Below are positions 48,430 to 56,695 of a stretch of DNA of 64,000 bases, in pieces. Source of the DNA: a virus; the IMG/VR virus record IMGVR_UViG_3300013006_000020, positions 57,998-121,997 of that record; one strand, given 5' to 3'. A program made the position numbers and the translations under genes. Under the pieces are notes generated by a model. The model was not told where the DNA came from. It worked only from the letters and a program-made list of their open reading frames with translations, and did no database searches. Positions within the stretch are counted from its first letter, which is position 1. Each line of letters begins with the position of its first letter.

Positions 48430-50580
48430 TCAGAGCTTGACGATATAATCAATGATTTGGTTGTTGGTTTTGTTGTTACGATCAAAGCTACGAATCATCG
48501 AAAGCAGTGGGTATTGTTTTTCGAGGTTGTGAGTTAGTTCAGACTTAAGACTAGCAGCGTCTTCATTTTCAACGCTGATACCTTCAGCGAATGATGGAAA
48601 CCATCGTGAAAGTTCCTTGATGTTATCATAGCAACTACTCTTGGACTTGCTCTTGTTTTCCTCCATAAATTTCTTGACATTTTCCCAAAGGCCGATAATC
48701 TTCAGAATATCTGGCTTGTTTGTAAATTCGCTTCTGCGACTAGCGAGAACATCAAGCATGTTTTTGCTGAAAACGCCCATACCATAGTATGAGTTAAGTT
48801 CTTCCCATATATCATTAACGCTCTTGAATTGCACAAAAGATTTAACGAGTTGGTTTCCCTTGAGCTTTTCTTGCATGTAAGACATCACATCTGTCCACTT
48901 GTCATCAAAGCCTTCAGTTTCACTAACCTTAAAAACAGGAATCTTGGTGATATCTAGAGTGTCTCCAGTAACTTTGTTGAACGCCTTGATGATTGAGGCG
49001 AACTCCTTTGCGTTCAGCCTTGCGCCCAACAAACGAACAAAAAAGTGATCAGACTTGATGTACAAGCCGCCAAGCTTCTTGTCGCATTGCCCAGCATGAA
49101 AATTCTCTGACTGAGTTCCAAAGCCTTTAAGACTCTTTTCATCTCTGATAAAGAAGCAATTCTGCAATCTCTGACCCTTCTGTCGTGGGCCTCGAATTAC
49201 CTTTGGTGCTTCGGGAAGAACGCTTGCGTTTCTGAAGAGTGATGAACTTAGATGATTAAGCTTCAGCCAATCGTTCGATTGTGTGATTGTACCGGTGACA
49301 GAATCCTTACAATCAAAGAAACTGATAAGCACATAATGTTTGTTCATTGTCTTCGCATGATGTGTCATCTTAGCATAATTGCCACGCTGACCATCGTGAT
49401 AGAAGATCTCATCCACACCACGATAATTTGTCTTATCAAGAAAGATCTGGTGTACAATTTCGCTCTTTCCATTCGGGTTGTAAAGACGAGCAGAACAGAA
49501 GCTTGTGTTGATGTCAAGATTTGGAGAACTGATACTGACACCATTCCACTTAATCTTGCCATTAATGATATAGCTAAGGTGACGATTGTATGAAGCGTAA
49601 GTACGACGAGCCTCAATAATGTTGGCACAAGACTTAATCTTTGCTTCAGCATTGGCTGTAACTTCAGCCTCAATCTTCTTTACACGATTAAGAATCGCCT
49701 TTTTGGTAGCGTCATTATACTCAAGCTCTTCGCGGTTTGCAGAAATACTCAGCTCACCAATGGAAAACTCAATGCAGATTGGTGTAGTAAGAGCATTTAT
49801 GTTATGACTGCCATTGGTCAAGGTCTGGACATTGATTGGGTAACCAATATTTCCCATGATAGCGACAGCTGCTCTATTGTCATATTGACCGCTTTGTTCT
49901 TCGTAAATAATCCATCCACTTCCAGAAATCAGCTGCTTCTGATCACTCTGGAATACCAGGTTGCTGATGTTGACAACATTTGGCTTTACCTTGAAATACT
50001 TTACAGCCCGAACAATTTCGCGCTCAAACGAACTGATGTCTGAGATGTTTACAGGAATAACAATTTCAATTCCGCTTTCTTCGGTTGTTTCAGACTCAGA
50101 AATCTTTGCAATTGAACCAAGACGAGTCTCGTCAATGTACGCTGTGTATGTGTGCTTACGACCATCCTTGTAAGAAACGATGGTGAAAGAGTCTCCATAT
50201 GCAAATCCACTCTTTGAGCCAAGTCCAAGCTGACCAGTATATTCATTACTATTACGCTTGGTGCTGCGACCATACATACAGTAAACATTGCGAATATCAT
50301 CTTCGCTTAGTCCGCGACCATAATCACGAACCTTGAATTGCGGACTCATGCGAGTTGGAGCGGTGATCGTAACTGGTCGATCACGCATTTGATTTTCGAC
50401 ATTGGCATCTGCTGCATTTGTCGAATACTCACGGACAACCGCCGCAATCTTGTTGGAATACAGCTTACTGCGAAGAATGTCAAAGATGTAAACTAGGTCT
50501 TCACTTGACGAAATGCCAAACTTAGACTCTGTGAATGAACCAAAACGTTCAACGGTTGGGGGTGTGATATTTGAGATCAT
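48430..50580 (-). CDS. rIIA-like protein (GHKL ATPase domain)
   Basis: 716 aa. The N-terminal GHKL fold is clear: AAVVREYSTNAADANVE (N box), VRDYGRGLSEDDI (G1), GQLGLGSKSGFAYGDSF (G2). The rest is typical of T4 rIIA length. It partners rIIB downstream (20 bases apart). Its real function in phages is membrane-associated protection from host exclusion. Overlaps the upstream small gene by 4 bases. Confidence 0.85.
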   Translation of the reverse strand: MISNITPPTVERFGSFTESKFGISSSEDLVYIFDILRSKLYSNKIAAVVREYSTNAADANVENQMRDRPVTITAPTRMSPQFKVRDYGRGLSEDDIRNVYCMYGRSTKRNSNEYTGQLGLGSKSGFAYGDSFTIVSYKDGRKHTYTAYIDETRLGSIAKISESETTEESGIEIVIPVNISDISSFEREIVRAVKYFKVKPNVVNISNLVFQSDQKQLISGSGWIIYEEQSGQYDNRAAVAIMGNIGYPINVQTLTNGSHNINALTTPICIEFSIGELSISANREELEYNDATKKAILNRVKKIEAEVTANAEAKIKSCANIIEARRTYASYNRHLSYIINGKIKWNGVSISSPNLDINTSFCSARLYNPNGKSEIVHQIFLDKTNYRGVDEIFYHDGQRGNYAKMTHHAKTMNKHYVLISFFDCKDSVTGTITQSNDWLKLNHLSSSLFRNASVLPEAPKVIRGPRQKGQRLQNCFFIRDEKSLKGFGTQSENFHAGQCDKKLGGLYIKSDHFFVRLLGARLNAKEFASIIKAFNKVTGDTLDITKIPVFKVSETEGFDDKWTDVMSYMQEKLKGNQLVKSFVQFKSVNDIWEELNSYYGMGVFSKNMLDVLASRRSEFTNKPDILKIIGLWENVKKFMEENKSKSKSSCYDNIKELSRWFPSFAEGISVENEDAASLKSELTHNLEKQYPLLSMIRSFDRNNKTNNQIIDYIVKL

Positions 50581-50876
50581 GCTTTTCTAAAAGTTTCATC
50601 TTGCGATAAAGGTTCAATATTAACGGATGCTATTTTTTTACCAACTTCTTGAATTGTTTTATACTTGACAGACTGCGCATCTGCTTCGACTTCGTCTAAA
50701 ACAGATTCAATTACTTCAGTCTGAACACCAAAAGACACAGATATTCTAGCAGATTCTACGGCAGCAGATCTGAAAGAAGTAAATGTTTTTGCTGCACCAA
50801 CAGCAGAAAATGTGTTTCCGTTCCAGAAAAGCCCTAATGATTTATCGGACTTTATTTGACGTATTTGCAATGCCAT
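50577..50876 (-). CDS. Small hypothetical protein upstream of rIIA
   Basis: 99 aa. Alpha/beta, with VESARISVSFGVQTEVIESVLDEV helical. No family recognised. Preceded by CTAGTGTATTAC, 4 bases before the ATG. Confidence 0.5.
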   Translation of the reverse strand: MALQIRQIKSDKSLGLFWNGNTFSAVGAAKTFTSFRSAAVESARISVSFGVQTEVIESVLDEVEADAQSVKYKTIQEVGKKIASVNIEPLSQDETFRKA

Positions 50877-50880
50877 GATT

Positions 50881-50889
50881 GTAATACAC
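50881..50889 (-). promoter_or_regulatory. Putative phage promoter, GTGTATTAC
   Basis: Minus-strand CTAGTGTATTAC, sharing CTAGTGTATT with 16990 and 29161. It overlaps the TAG of the upstream gene and lies 4 bases before the ATG at 50876. Would drive the gene ahead of rIIA, and perhaps rIIA/rIIB. Confidence 0.45.
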
Positions 50890-51284
50890 TAGAGATGCTT
50901 CCTAATCACCTCTGTCATCTCTGTAGTTATGTTCTTAAACTCCTCAAAGCTTGCCTCAGGATTTACAAGTCTATTACCATAACTACTGCAAATCTTAAAG
51001 TTTGTTACTGAATCATTCTTGTTCTCGCTATTGAGCCAAAGAGAACATCGCAAAATTGTGGAGGTGTTATATGGTAAGCCACTGTAGCTCTTTCGACTAA
51101 AGACAGAATCACAAACATAAATTTCACAACCAATAGTCAAACCGTTATATGCACGAGACCATACATGAACCCAGGTATTAAACCCTGGCATATCTGCAAA
51201 TGGCATCCTCCTCATATTTGTGAAGCCATTGATGCTAGGAATCGTTCTGTTGTTGAAAAGGTAACGATTAAAAAGTGCAGTCAC
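50889..51284 (-). CDS. Hypothetical protein
   Basis: 131 aa. Beta-rich with HVWSRAYNGLTIGCEIYVCDSVFS and four cysteines. No known domain. Its TAG stop is part of the GTGTAT motif. Confidence 0.5.
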   Translation of the reverse strand: MTALFNRYLFNNRTIPSINGFTNMRRMPFADMPGFNTWVHVWSRAYNGLTIGCEIYVCDSVFSRKSYSGLPYNTSTILRCSLWLNSENKNDSVTNFKICSSYGNRLVNPEASFEEFKNITTEMTEVIRKHL

Positions 51285-51463
51285 TGAATACCTCCGATTG
51301 AGTCAAGGCCGATTTCAACTACAGGTTCAAAATCCTTTGCGTCACCACCTTCGTCAATTACCTTATTATATTGCTCAAGTGGGACAATGCAGATAGAACA
51401 TCCACGAACATCAGTAAAAGTTTCGCCATCATTAAGAACAACGACAGTAACAAATTCACTCAT
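51281..51463 (-). CDS. Small hypothetical protein
   Basis: 60 aa from ATG 51463 (MSEFVTVVVLNDGETFTDV), supported by GGAG 7 bases upstream; the longer frame to 51532 overlaps the upstream gene. FTDVRGCSICIVPLEQYNKV is a compact alpha/beta unit found in small phage proteins. Confidence 0.55.
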   Translation of the reverse strand: MSEFVTVVVLNDGETFTDVRGCSICIVPLEQYNKVIDEGGDAKDFEPVVEIGLDSIGGIQ

Positions 51464-51464
51464 T

Positions 51465-51674
51465 TTATTCTCCGTAATATTCAATAACATTGTCAATTGC
51501 TGATTGACCGTCTTCAAATAGCCAATTTTCACAGGTTGTGTATGCCGTCAGCCCAGTATTGGATTCTTCGTTTACGTAAGTTTGAAATTTGGTTGCTTCA
51601 GTAGCTTCCGTAAAGCAGTAGGTGTTTGAAACGTTTCCGTCGTCATCTTCAACAAGAACTGTCCAAATCGTCAT
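51465..51674 (-). CDS. Small acidic hypothetical protein
   Basis: 69 aa (MTIWTVLVEDDDGNVSNTYC...), alpha/beta, acidic. Function unknown. A AAGGAA-type ribosome site lies upstream. Confidence 0.5.
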   Translation of the reverse strand: MTIWTVLVEDDDGNVSNTYCFTEATEATKFQTYVNEESNTGLTAYTTCENWLFEDGQSAIDNVIEYYGE

Positions 51675-51687
51675 TGGATTCCTTTTA

Positions 51688-51837
51688 TTATCCTACCACA
51701 TCATCAATGTACCACTTGTATCCAACATCCTTAGCAAGATTCTTTAGATCAATGGTCAAAGTATCAATTTCCTCATCTGCAAGTGGGCCATTTACATCAT
51801 TGATTTCTGGATAATCAAAAACGACAATTACCTTCAT
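51688..51837 (-). CDS. Very small acidic protein
   Basis: 49 aa (MKVIVVFDYPEINDVNGPLA...). VIVVFDYPEI then a helix and DVGYKWYIDDVVG: a mini alpha/beta unit common in phage small proteins. Its ATG overlaps the upstream stop by 4 bases. Confidence 0.55.
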   Translation of the reverse strand: MKVIVVFDYPEINDVNGPLADEEIDTLTIDLKNLAKDVGYKWYIDDVVG

Positions 51838-52193
51838 AGCCAAGCATCTCCTTTCATATTGACTGTAAACCCACAGTTTTGACTCAGTGTATCGTAGACA
51901 TATTCAGCAAAATCAAAAGAGCTAACAAACTTCTTAACCCTTTCAACTTCCTTCTTATCTACAAGATTAAAACCGACACCCCAGGATGTCTGCACACTAG
52001 TAACTGTCTTTCTAGTGTAGTCAGTCAGTCGAATTTCTTTGATGTCCCAAACAGATGAAACAAAATCCATGTGTTCATCATCGTCTTCCTCATCCTCATT
52101 TAGAAATTCAATACCAACCTCAATTCTAATCTCGTATAGAGCATCATCGTCTGGAATGCAGACATCATTAAATACCATCGTCTTGGTGATCAT
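51834..52193 (-). CDS. Hypothetical protein with acidic loop
   Basis: 119 aa from ATG 52193 (MITKTMVFNDVCIPDD); the frame to 52247 overlaps the upstream gene. LNEDEEDDDEHMDF is an acidic loop between beta strands. Not recognised. Confidence 0.5.
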   Translation of the reverse strand: MITKTMVFNDVCIPDDDALYEIRIEVGIEFLNEDEEDDDEHMDFVSSVWDIKEIRLTDYTRKTVTSVQTSWGVGFNLVDKKEVERVKKFVSSFDFAEYVYDTLSQNCGFTVNMKGDAWL

Positions 52194-52201
52194 TGTTTTC
52201 C

Positions 52202-52873
52202 TTAGTGTTGAATGTATGAAACATTCTTTACTGACCTGTCCCAACAACTCCTACAGTTTCCACATGACTTCTGTCCAATTTTCTTTGATACTGGGCAAAT
52301 TACATTTTTATGTGTTTCTTTAATTGTGGTGATGATTACTGATGATGTGTTATCAAATCGTGCTGGGGCATTTTTATCAACGATGTGCGCAGAAACACGG
52401 ATACAAAGATTGCTTGGGATATCAAAATCAACAGAGTCAATAATTTCGTACTCTCGCGTTGGAAGCCAATGTTGGGTGTTCTTTGTGTTATCGCAAATAA
52501 TGCAGATGTTCTTTAGATGTTCGATTGATTGAAGATCACCACTATCGTGCCAACGAAAGAACTTGTCAGATCTTCGATTAATTGAGAAGATCATTGCAGG
52601 AACCCACATTGAATTAAAAAGCGATTCAAATCGTCTTGCGTTAGCAGCCTTTACATTACGCCAAGCGTAGTTGGAGTGGTGCTTACCTTGTCTAACCCAA
52701 TCCCAATCGTCTGCTGCATAGCAAGAAAAGCAAACAGATCCAGCGACAACTTTGAGTTTAGATCCGGTTTTACACTTGCTTGATGGGAGTCCGTATCCCC
52801 ATCCTGGCATCTTTGATGGCGCTGAAAAACCACCGTGAACCGTATCAGCTTGCTTTAGATTCTTGAACAGCAA
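52202..52873 (-). CDS. GP88-like protein
   Basis: About 224 aa if it starts at the TTG at 52873; the open frame continues to ATG 52999, but that part overlaps another likely gene (52845-53003). FSAPSKMPGWGYGLPSSKCK ... GSVCFSCYA, NARRFE and FFRWHDSGDLQSIEHL match the mycobacteriophage gene 88 family (GP88). A Cys-rich end (CGNCRSCWD) follows. The conserved cysteines suggest an Fe-S or zinc site. Function unknown. Confidence 0.6.
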   Translation of the reverse strand: MLFKNLKQADTVHGGFSAPSKMPGWGYGLPSSKCKTGSKLKVVAGSVCFSCYAADDWDWVRQGKHHSNYAWRNVKAANARRFESLFNSMWVPAMIFSINRRSDKFFRWHDSGDLQSIEHLKNICIICDNTKNTQHWLPTREYEIIDSVDFDIPSNLCIRVSAHIVDKNAPARFDNTSSVIITTIKETHKNVICPVSKKIGQKSCGNCRSCWDRSVKNVSYIQH

Positions 52874-53003
52874 CAGGTCGTTCTGCAGATTCTTCAGATC
52901 GTACACCGTTATCAATCTGTTGTTCAGTACGGGCAATTGCATGAGCATCGAAAACCTTTCCAATGGGCTTGTTAGCAAAAATGGCTTCGCAAATATCAAG
53001 CAT
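52845..53003 (-). CDS. Very small protein hidden under the GP88 frame
   Basis: 52 aa (MLDICEAIFANKPIGKVFDA...). Its amino acids look more like a real protein than the frame that overlaps it. Helical with an acidic C-terminal half. Its TGA lies near the likely start of the GP88 gene. Confidence 0.45.
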   Translation of the reverse strand: MLDICEAIFANKPIGKVFDAHAIARTEQQIDNGVRSEESAERPVAVQESKAS

Positions 53004-53020
53004 GAATTTATGTTGATCGA

Positions 53021-53176
53021 TCAATCTGCGCCTTCTTTCTCTTGTCGTTCGCTTTCAGCAAGTCTTTTGAGTACCGTACTGTATTGGTCATTGACTCTTT
53101 CAATAGACCTTTTGAGTGAACTGTCTGCGGTTTCTTCAGAGTCGCTTTGTTGACTTTTGTAATGGTCTGTATTCAC
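53021..53176 (-). CDS. Very small charged helical protein, GTG start
   Basis: 51 aa starting with GTG 53176, coupled as GTGA to the upstream stop. Mostly one long charged helix (SLKRSIERVNDQYSTVLKRLAESERQ). Unknown function. Confidence 0.45.
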   Translation of the reverse strand: MNTDHYKSQQSDSEETADSSLKRSIERVNDQYSTVLKRLAESERQEKEGAD

Positions 53177-53517
53177 AAATCTTCCCAGTTATTATCAATT
53201 ATATCTGCAATTGACTTGAACGAAAATCCACTGTTGTCATTTATATATGCAAGCGTTGTGCCGCCCAAGCTTCCATCATGAGACCTCATCTCAGCCCAGG
53301 TCTTTACTTCTTGAGGAAGAAGAGCTGGTTCATCTAAATACTTTTTCTCATTGGAGTCTTCGACCTCAGCCCAGTGATTTCTAGTTTCCTTTGCGTGAAG
53401 ATCACAAAGAACACCAAGACAGCAAAAGTGATTATTACAAAGAAGCATAAAACCTCCCTGCTTATACTCACCAGATCGCAACGCTGCAGACCATTGTTCA
53501 GCAATTTGCTTGTTCAT
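53173..53517 (-). CDS. Conserved phage hypothetical protein (CCLGVLCDL)
   Basis: 114 aa. QWSAALRSGEYKQGGFMLL, CCLGVLCDLHAKE and the C-terminal YINDNSGFSFKSIADIIDNNW are a recognisable block in many phage genomes. Cysteines may bind a metal. No known function. Shares one base with the upstream gene. Confidence 0.6.
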   Translation of the reverse strand: MNKQIAEQWSAALRSGEYKQGGFMLLCNNHFCCLGVLCDLHAKETRNHWAEVEDSNEKKYLDEPALLPQEVKTWAEMRSHDGSLGGTTLAYINDNSGFSFKSIADIIDNNWEDL

Positions 53518-53747
53518 TAGACTCCTAGATCCTTGAAATAGTTTGAGTTCTGCTCGTCAAGAATGTTTTCTGCTTCTCGCTCTTCTTCGGTTATTGAATT
53601 GTTGTGGACGTAATCCATGAGGGCATCTGCGCGCATTTCAATAAAGAAAAAGTCTTCTTCGGTCATCTTTGCGCTAGCCTTCTGCAAAATGTCACTGATG
53701 TAAACGCCAATGCTTTTTGCAACCTTCTTGTCGATCTTTGGATCCAT
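53517..53747 (-). CDS. Small helical hypothetical protein
   Basis: 76 aa from ATG 53747 (MDPKIDKKVAKSIGVYISDI), with a strong GGGGAGGT 8 bases upstream. Helical, acidic at the end. Start at 53825 rejected for overlap. Confidence 0.55.
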   Translation of the reverse strand: MDPKIDKKVAKSIGVYISDILQKASAKMTEEDFFFIEMRADALMDYVHNNSITEEEREAENILDEQNSNYFKDLGV

Positions 53748-53748
53748 T

Positions 53749-53964
53749 TTAGATACCTCCCCAATCCTTATGAAGTCCAGCGATCCAAGTTTCTTGGTAA
53801 CCAAACATGTACGCTTCAATCTCATCTGGATCAGTCAAGGAAATCCTTTCACCCTTGTAGGTTCCGTCTGGATACTTATGTGGATCACGTGGACGATTAT
53901 ACCAAGCGTCTGCAGATCCTCTGTCGTAAGGTGAGCCATGCCAATCTGGATACTTTTTGTCCAT
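53749..53964 (-). CDS. Conserved small phage protein (YDRGSADAWYNRPRDPH)
   Basis: 71 aa from ATG 53964 (MDKKYPDWHG) with AAGGAG 7 bases upstream. PYDRGSADAWYNRPRDPHKYPDG and a C-terminal EAYMFGYQETW resemble small phage proteins of the same layout. Function unknown. Confidence 0.6.
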   Translation of the reverse strand: MDKKYPDWHGSPYDRGSADAWYNRPRDPHKYPDGTYKGERISLTDPDEIEAYMFGYQETWIAGLHKDWGGI

Positions 53965-53965
53965 G

Positions 53966-54337
53966 TCAATCTCCTTCATCATCGTCAAATCTATCATTGT
54001 CTAGGTAGTCTTCAAGGTCCGGACCGTATGTATGATCATACCATGCCTGTCGCTGCTCCTCCTGGTATTCCAAACTCATGTGTTCCTCCCCCGTCTTATA
54101 ATTTTCACTATAAGGCTTCTTTGGATCCACAAAATTGCTTTCAAGAATCTCAAGAATGTCCGCAATGTTCTGCTCTTGGATCATGAAAGACGGCAGCTCG
54201 TGGCTCAAACTTTGACCGTCTTGACACAAAGAAAAGAATGACTGAATTGAGTCGTCTTCAACCATCTTTTCAAAGTTCGACCAAAGTTCTGAAATCTTTT
54301 CGTCTGAGACATCAATTAGCATAATTACTCTTGGCAT
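53966..54337 (-). CDS. Acidic hypothetical protein
   Basis: 123 aa. VIMLIDVSDEKISELWSNFEKMV starts an alpha/beta domain; the C-terminal 40 residues are Asp/Tyr-rich. Not recognised. Confidence 0.45.
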   Translation of the reverse strand: MPRVIMLIDVSDEKISELWSNFEKMVEDDSIQSFFSLCQDGQSLSHELPSFMIQEQNIADILEILESNFVDPKKPYSENYKTGEEHMSLEYQEEQRQAWYDHTYGPDLEDYLDNDRFDDDEGD

Positions 54338-54343
54338 TTGAAA

Positions 54344-54757
54344 TTACTCCAATTCGTTTTCACGAGCCTGTTCCATACGATGCTCAGCATTTACATTTGA
54401 GTAATGCTCAGCAGCCTGTGAAGCCCAATCGTTGTCTTGGGCGTCCTCAATGCAAATTTCCTCAAGGTGCTTGGAAACAACAGACTTGAGTTTATTTACA
54501 TCGTAGTTTTCTTCTTCAATTGCTGTATAGTCCACATCAATCCTTTCGCAAAGAATGGAAATGATTTCTACGATCAGAGGCTCGTATCGGCTATGGAAAA
54601 TGCCATACTGTGGCTCTGGTGGAAACAGATCCCACTTGGTAATTTCAAACTCCACATGAAGGAGACAGTTTCGCCCAAAACAACACTCAAGATCTGACTT
54701 AAGTGGCTCGCTCCTAAGGGCATTAATGTCAATTTCGGTTGTAAAGATCTTACCCAT
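54344..54757 (-). CDS. Hypothetical protein
   Basis: 137 aa from ATG 54757 (MGKIFTTEIDINAL), just inside an alternative start at 54766. Beta-rich N-terminal half, helical acidic C-terminal half with QDNDWASQAAEHYSN. No motif. Confidence 0.5.
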   Translation of the reverse strand: MGKIFTTEIDINALRSEPLKSDLECCFGRNCLLHVEFEITKWDLFPPEPQYGIFHSRYEPLIVEIISILCERIDVDYTAIEEENYDVNKLKSVVSKHLEEICIEDAQDNDWASQAAEHYSNVNAEHRMEQARENELE

Positions 54758-54965
54758 TGCCTTCATCCTCCAAAATCATAAGGTGTCCAGGTCCATTTCC
54801 TTCGGGATCTCGCATAATTAGACAGTCAAACTTTCTGCCCTTCTTTTCAATTCGCAGGCCATAGCAGCTTTCATAATCCTGACCATCAACAAGAACTTGA
54901 GTGATAACACCGCCAACTAGGGGAAGAAGGTATTCAATTTCGGGGTCGGTCTTGATGCGCTTAGC
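54750..54965 (-). CDS. Small hypothetical protein
   Basis: 71 aa from ATG 54965 (MAKRIKTDPEIEYLLPL), with AGGAG upstream. Beta-rich (GGVITQVLVDGQDYESCYGLRIEKKGRKFDCLIM). Overlaps both neighbours slightly. Confidence 0.5.
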   Translation of the reverse strand, partial: AKRIKTDPEIEYLLPLVGGVITQVLVDGQDYESCYGLRIEKKGRKFDCLIMRDPEGNGPGHLMILEDEGNG

Positions 54966-55164
54966 CATTTGTGTTCTCCTGCTTAAAACAGTCCCATCCA
55001 CGATCATCTGCAATTCGTTCTGGCTCTCTATAGTTCTCTAATGAATCTGCGGTCTGTCTGCAATACATCCGCCTCGCCTCGTCGCGCTCACGCAACGCAT
55101 CAACGAGTTGATTGTTGAGGTTCTTGATCGTTTCGTTCAGGTACTCGCGCTCTTCTTCGCTCAC
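54961..55164 (-). CDS. ERDxARRxxC...GWDCFK motif protein, GTG start
   Basis: 67 aa from GTG 55164, supported by AAGGAGG 7 bases upstream and by GTGA coupling to the previous stop. A helical N-terminus (SEEEREYLNETIKNLNNQL) leads to RERDEARRMYCRQ and GWDCFKQ. Same two-part motif as 55161-55547 and 32297-32680. Confidence 0.6.
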   Translation of the reverse strand: MSEEEREYLNETIKNLNNQLVDALRERDEARRMYCRQTADSLENYREPERIADDRGWDCFKQENTNG

Positions 55165-55547
55165 TTGTCGTCCTCCTTGAAACAGTCCCATCCACGGACA
55201 ACAGAGTGAAAAATTGGATTACTGCTATCGGTTCCATCAGCAGATGGATTCATAGCAAGAACCCTACAAAGCTCCCTCCTTGCCTGATCGCGTTCGGATC
55301 TTAGTTCATCTTTGTGACGATAGAAGATATCTCTGAAATTCTGTATCTCAGGTGAGAAGCCAGTATGACCATCCTTGAAGCAATCCCATCCCTTTGAGTG
55401 AGCATAGTCACCTCCAAGGAAGCCAGTCATGTGCATCATACTACAAACATCACGCCTTGCTTCATCGCGTTCCTTAATGAGTTGTTCAATCCGCCCATCG
55501 TAAATTGCCTTTTGCTCAATCAACAAAGTTCTGATCATTCCTGACAT
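55161..55547 (-). CDS. Protein with two ERDxARRxxC...GWDCFK units
   Basis: 128 aa from ATG 55547 (MSGMIRTLLIEQ) with AAGGAG upstream; the frame to 55658 overlaps another gene. Two units: KERDEARRDVCSM ... SKGWDCFK and SERDQARRELCRV ... VRGWDCFK. Helices before each unit. Likely an internal duplication; possible metal or protein binding by the paired cysteines. Unknown function. Confidence 0.6.
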   Translation of the reverse strand: MSGMIRTLLIEQKAIYDGRIEQLIKERDEARRDVCSMMHMTGFLGGDYAHSKGWDCFKDGHTGFSPEIQNFRDIFYRHKDELRSERDQARRELCRVLAMNPSADGTDSSNPIFHSVVRGWDCFKEDDK

Positions 55548-55557
55548 AGTGTTCTCC

Positions 55558-56124
55558 TTAAGATCCCAATTGATCCTTCTTATTTCCATACAAAGCACGA
55601 ATGACAAGAGATGCCTTTGCACGGTCAGAAAGTCCGCCAAGAAGACGCTGCTGCACAAAACTAAGTTGGGAGTCAGTCATGTTCCCATCAGCAACAAGCT
55701 TCTCAATGAACTCCGAAATTCCCTGACATTGGTTGACATACAGCAGTTCGTAAATAGACAACTGCCTGTCATCGTTCGCTGGTCGAATGTCAGTAGACAT
55801 TACCTTAATTGTTTCCTGCTTGTTTCCATCCTTTGATCGTGCCATCTTTAGTCTCCAGTCAAAGAAAAGTCCACGGAGTCGATCCCACACCAAAGCACAA
55901 AACGCGTTTCTGAGCAGCCAGGGCTGCTTTTTGATCGTATTTGAACACTCCAAACGCACCCACTCAGTCTTAACAATACCGTCTGTATACATAGGAGTAA
56001 GACAGATAAGGGTATGAAAAGACTCGCGGTCTACGAAGGTGTCATGAGGAGTTTCATCAGGTAAATTATCTTTCACAGAAGTCCTCAAATCAAAGTTTGG
56101 TTTTTCGTGGTTTTCTGTGGTCAT
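55558..56124 (-). CDS. Hypothetical protein
   Basis: 188 aa. SFHTLICLTPMYTDGIVKTEWVRLECSN beta-rich N-terminal part, then a helical part rich in Arg/Lys. KKQPWLLRNAFCALVWDRLRG and SIYELLYVNQCQGISEFIEKL are helices. Not recognised. A 91-base stretch without a gene lies upstream (56125-56215), AT/GT-rich, with nothing seen. Confidence 0.5.
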   Translation of the reverse strand: MTTENHEKPNFDLRTSVKDNLPDETPHDTFVDRESFHTLICLTPMYTDGIVKTEWVRLECSNTIKKQPWLLRNAFCALVWDRLRGLFFDWRLKMARSKDGNKQETIKVMSTDIRPANDDRQLSIYELLYVNQCQGISEFIEKLVADGNMTDSQLSFVQQRLLGGLSDRAKASLVIRALYGNKKDQLGS

Positions 56125-56215
56125 AACGGTATTGTGGATGTTGTGGTGGTGGGTTTCTGTGGTTTTAGAATGTTTTATGTGGTCTTAACGAAAGCAGTCG
56201 TTTGCTCCGTTGACT

Positions 56216-56461
56216 TCAGGAGAGATCCCACCAATGTCGGCACCATTCATCATTCTTATCACCGTTTTGATAAGCCCAATTGCGATATTGGGTGTTTGCT
56301 TTGATCCAGGCATTAGAGAGATCTGTGTAGAGAGTGTTGTAAAACTCCACAACATTCTCGTTAGTAGCCTTATCAAGTCTTTCTGCTACACGTTCTGCCT
56401 TTCTCATTAGATGTTCAGAGGCAAACCGGATCTTACGTTCGTGCTTTTTCTTTTGGCTCAT
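56216..56461 (-). CDS. Small basic helical protein
   Basis: 81 aa (MSQKKKHERKIRFASEHLMR...). Basic helices, then EFYNTLYTDLSNAWIKANTQYRN and a Trp-rich C-terminus. Possibly nucleic-acid-binding. Two overlapping frames were judged shadows. Confidence 0.5.
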   Translation of the reverse strand: MSQKKKHERKIRFASEHLMRKAERVAERLDKATNENVVEFYNTLYTDLSNAWIKANTQYRNWAYQNGDKNDEWCRHWWDLS

Positions 56462-56478
56462 TATGGCTATTCTTTTGG

Positions 56479-56694
56479 TTATGACTCATCAGAAGCGTCT
56501 TCGGTAAAGATCTGATCCCATCCATCAGGAGAAATACCACTAATGATGAACTCCCTATCTGCTGTGCTCAGATAAGGAAAAGCATTCTGGGCTAGCTTTC
56601 TACGCTCCTGCCAATCCACAAAGTCCTGTAGCTGAACAAAGACAGTGTAAGACTTGTGAGTAACAACGCAATTCTTGGTGATTTCAAACTTCAT
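56479..56694 (-). CDS. Small hypothetical protein
   Basis: 71 aa from ATG 56694 (MKFEITKNCVVTHKSYTV), 1 base after the upstream stop. Alpha/beta; SPDGWDQIFTEDASDES end. Unknown. Confidence 0.5.
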   Translation of the reverse strand: MKFEITKNCVVTHKSYTVFVQLQDFVDWQERRKLAQNAFPYLSTADREFIISGISPDGWDQIFTEDASDES

Positions 56695-56695
56695 A

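Noticed and set aside
56185-56376. 63-codon minus frame ending at 56185
   Set aside because: Overlaps the better-supported basic helical gene at 56216-56461 and lacks a plausible start site.
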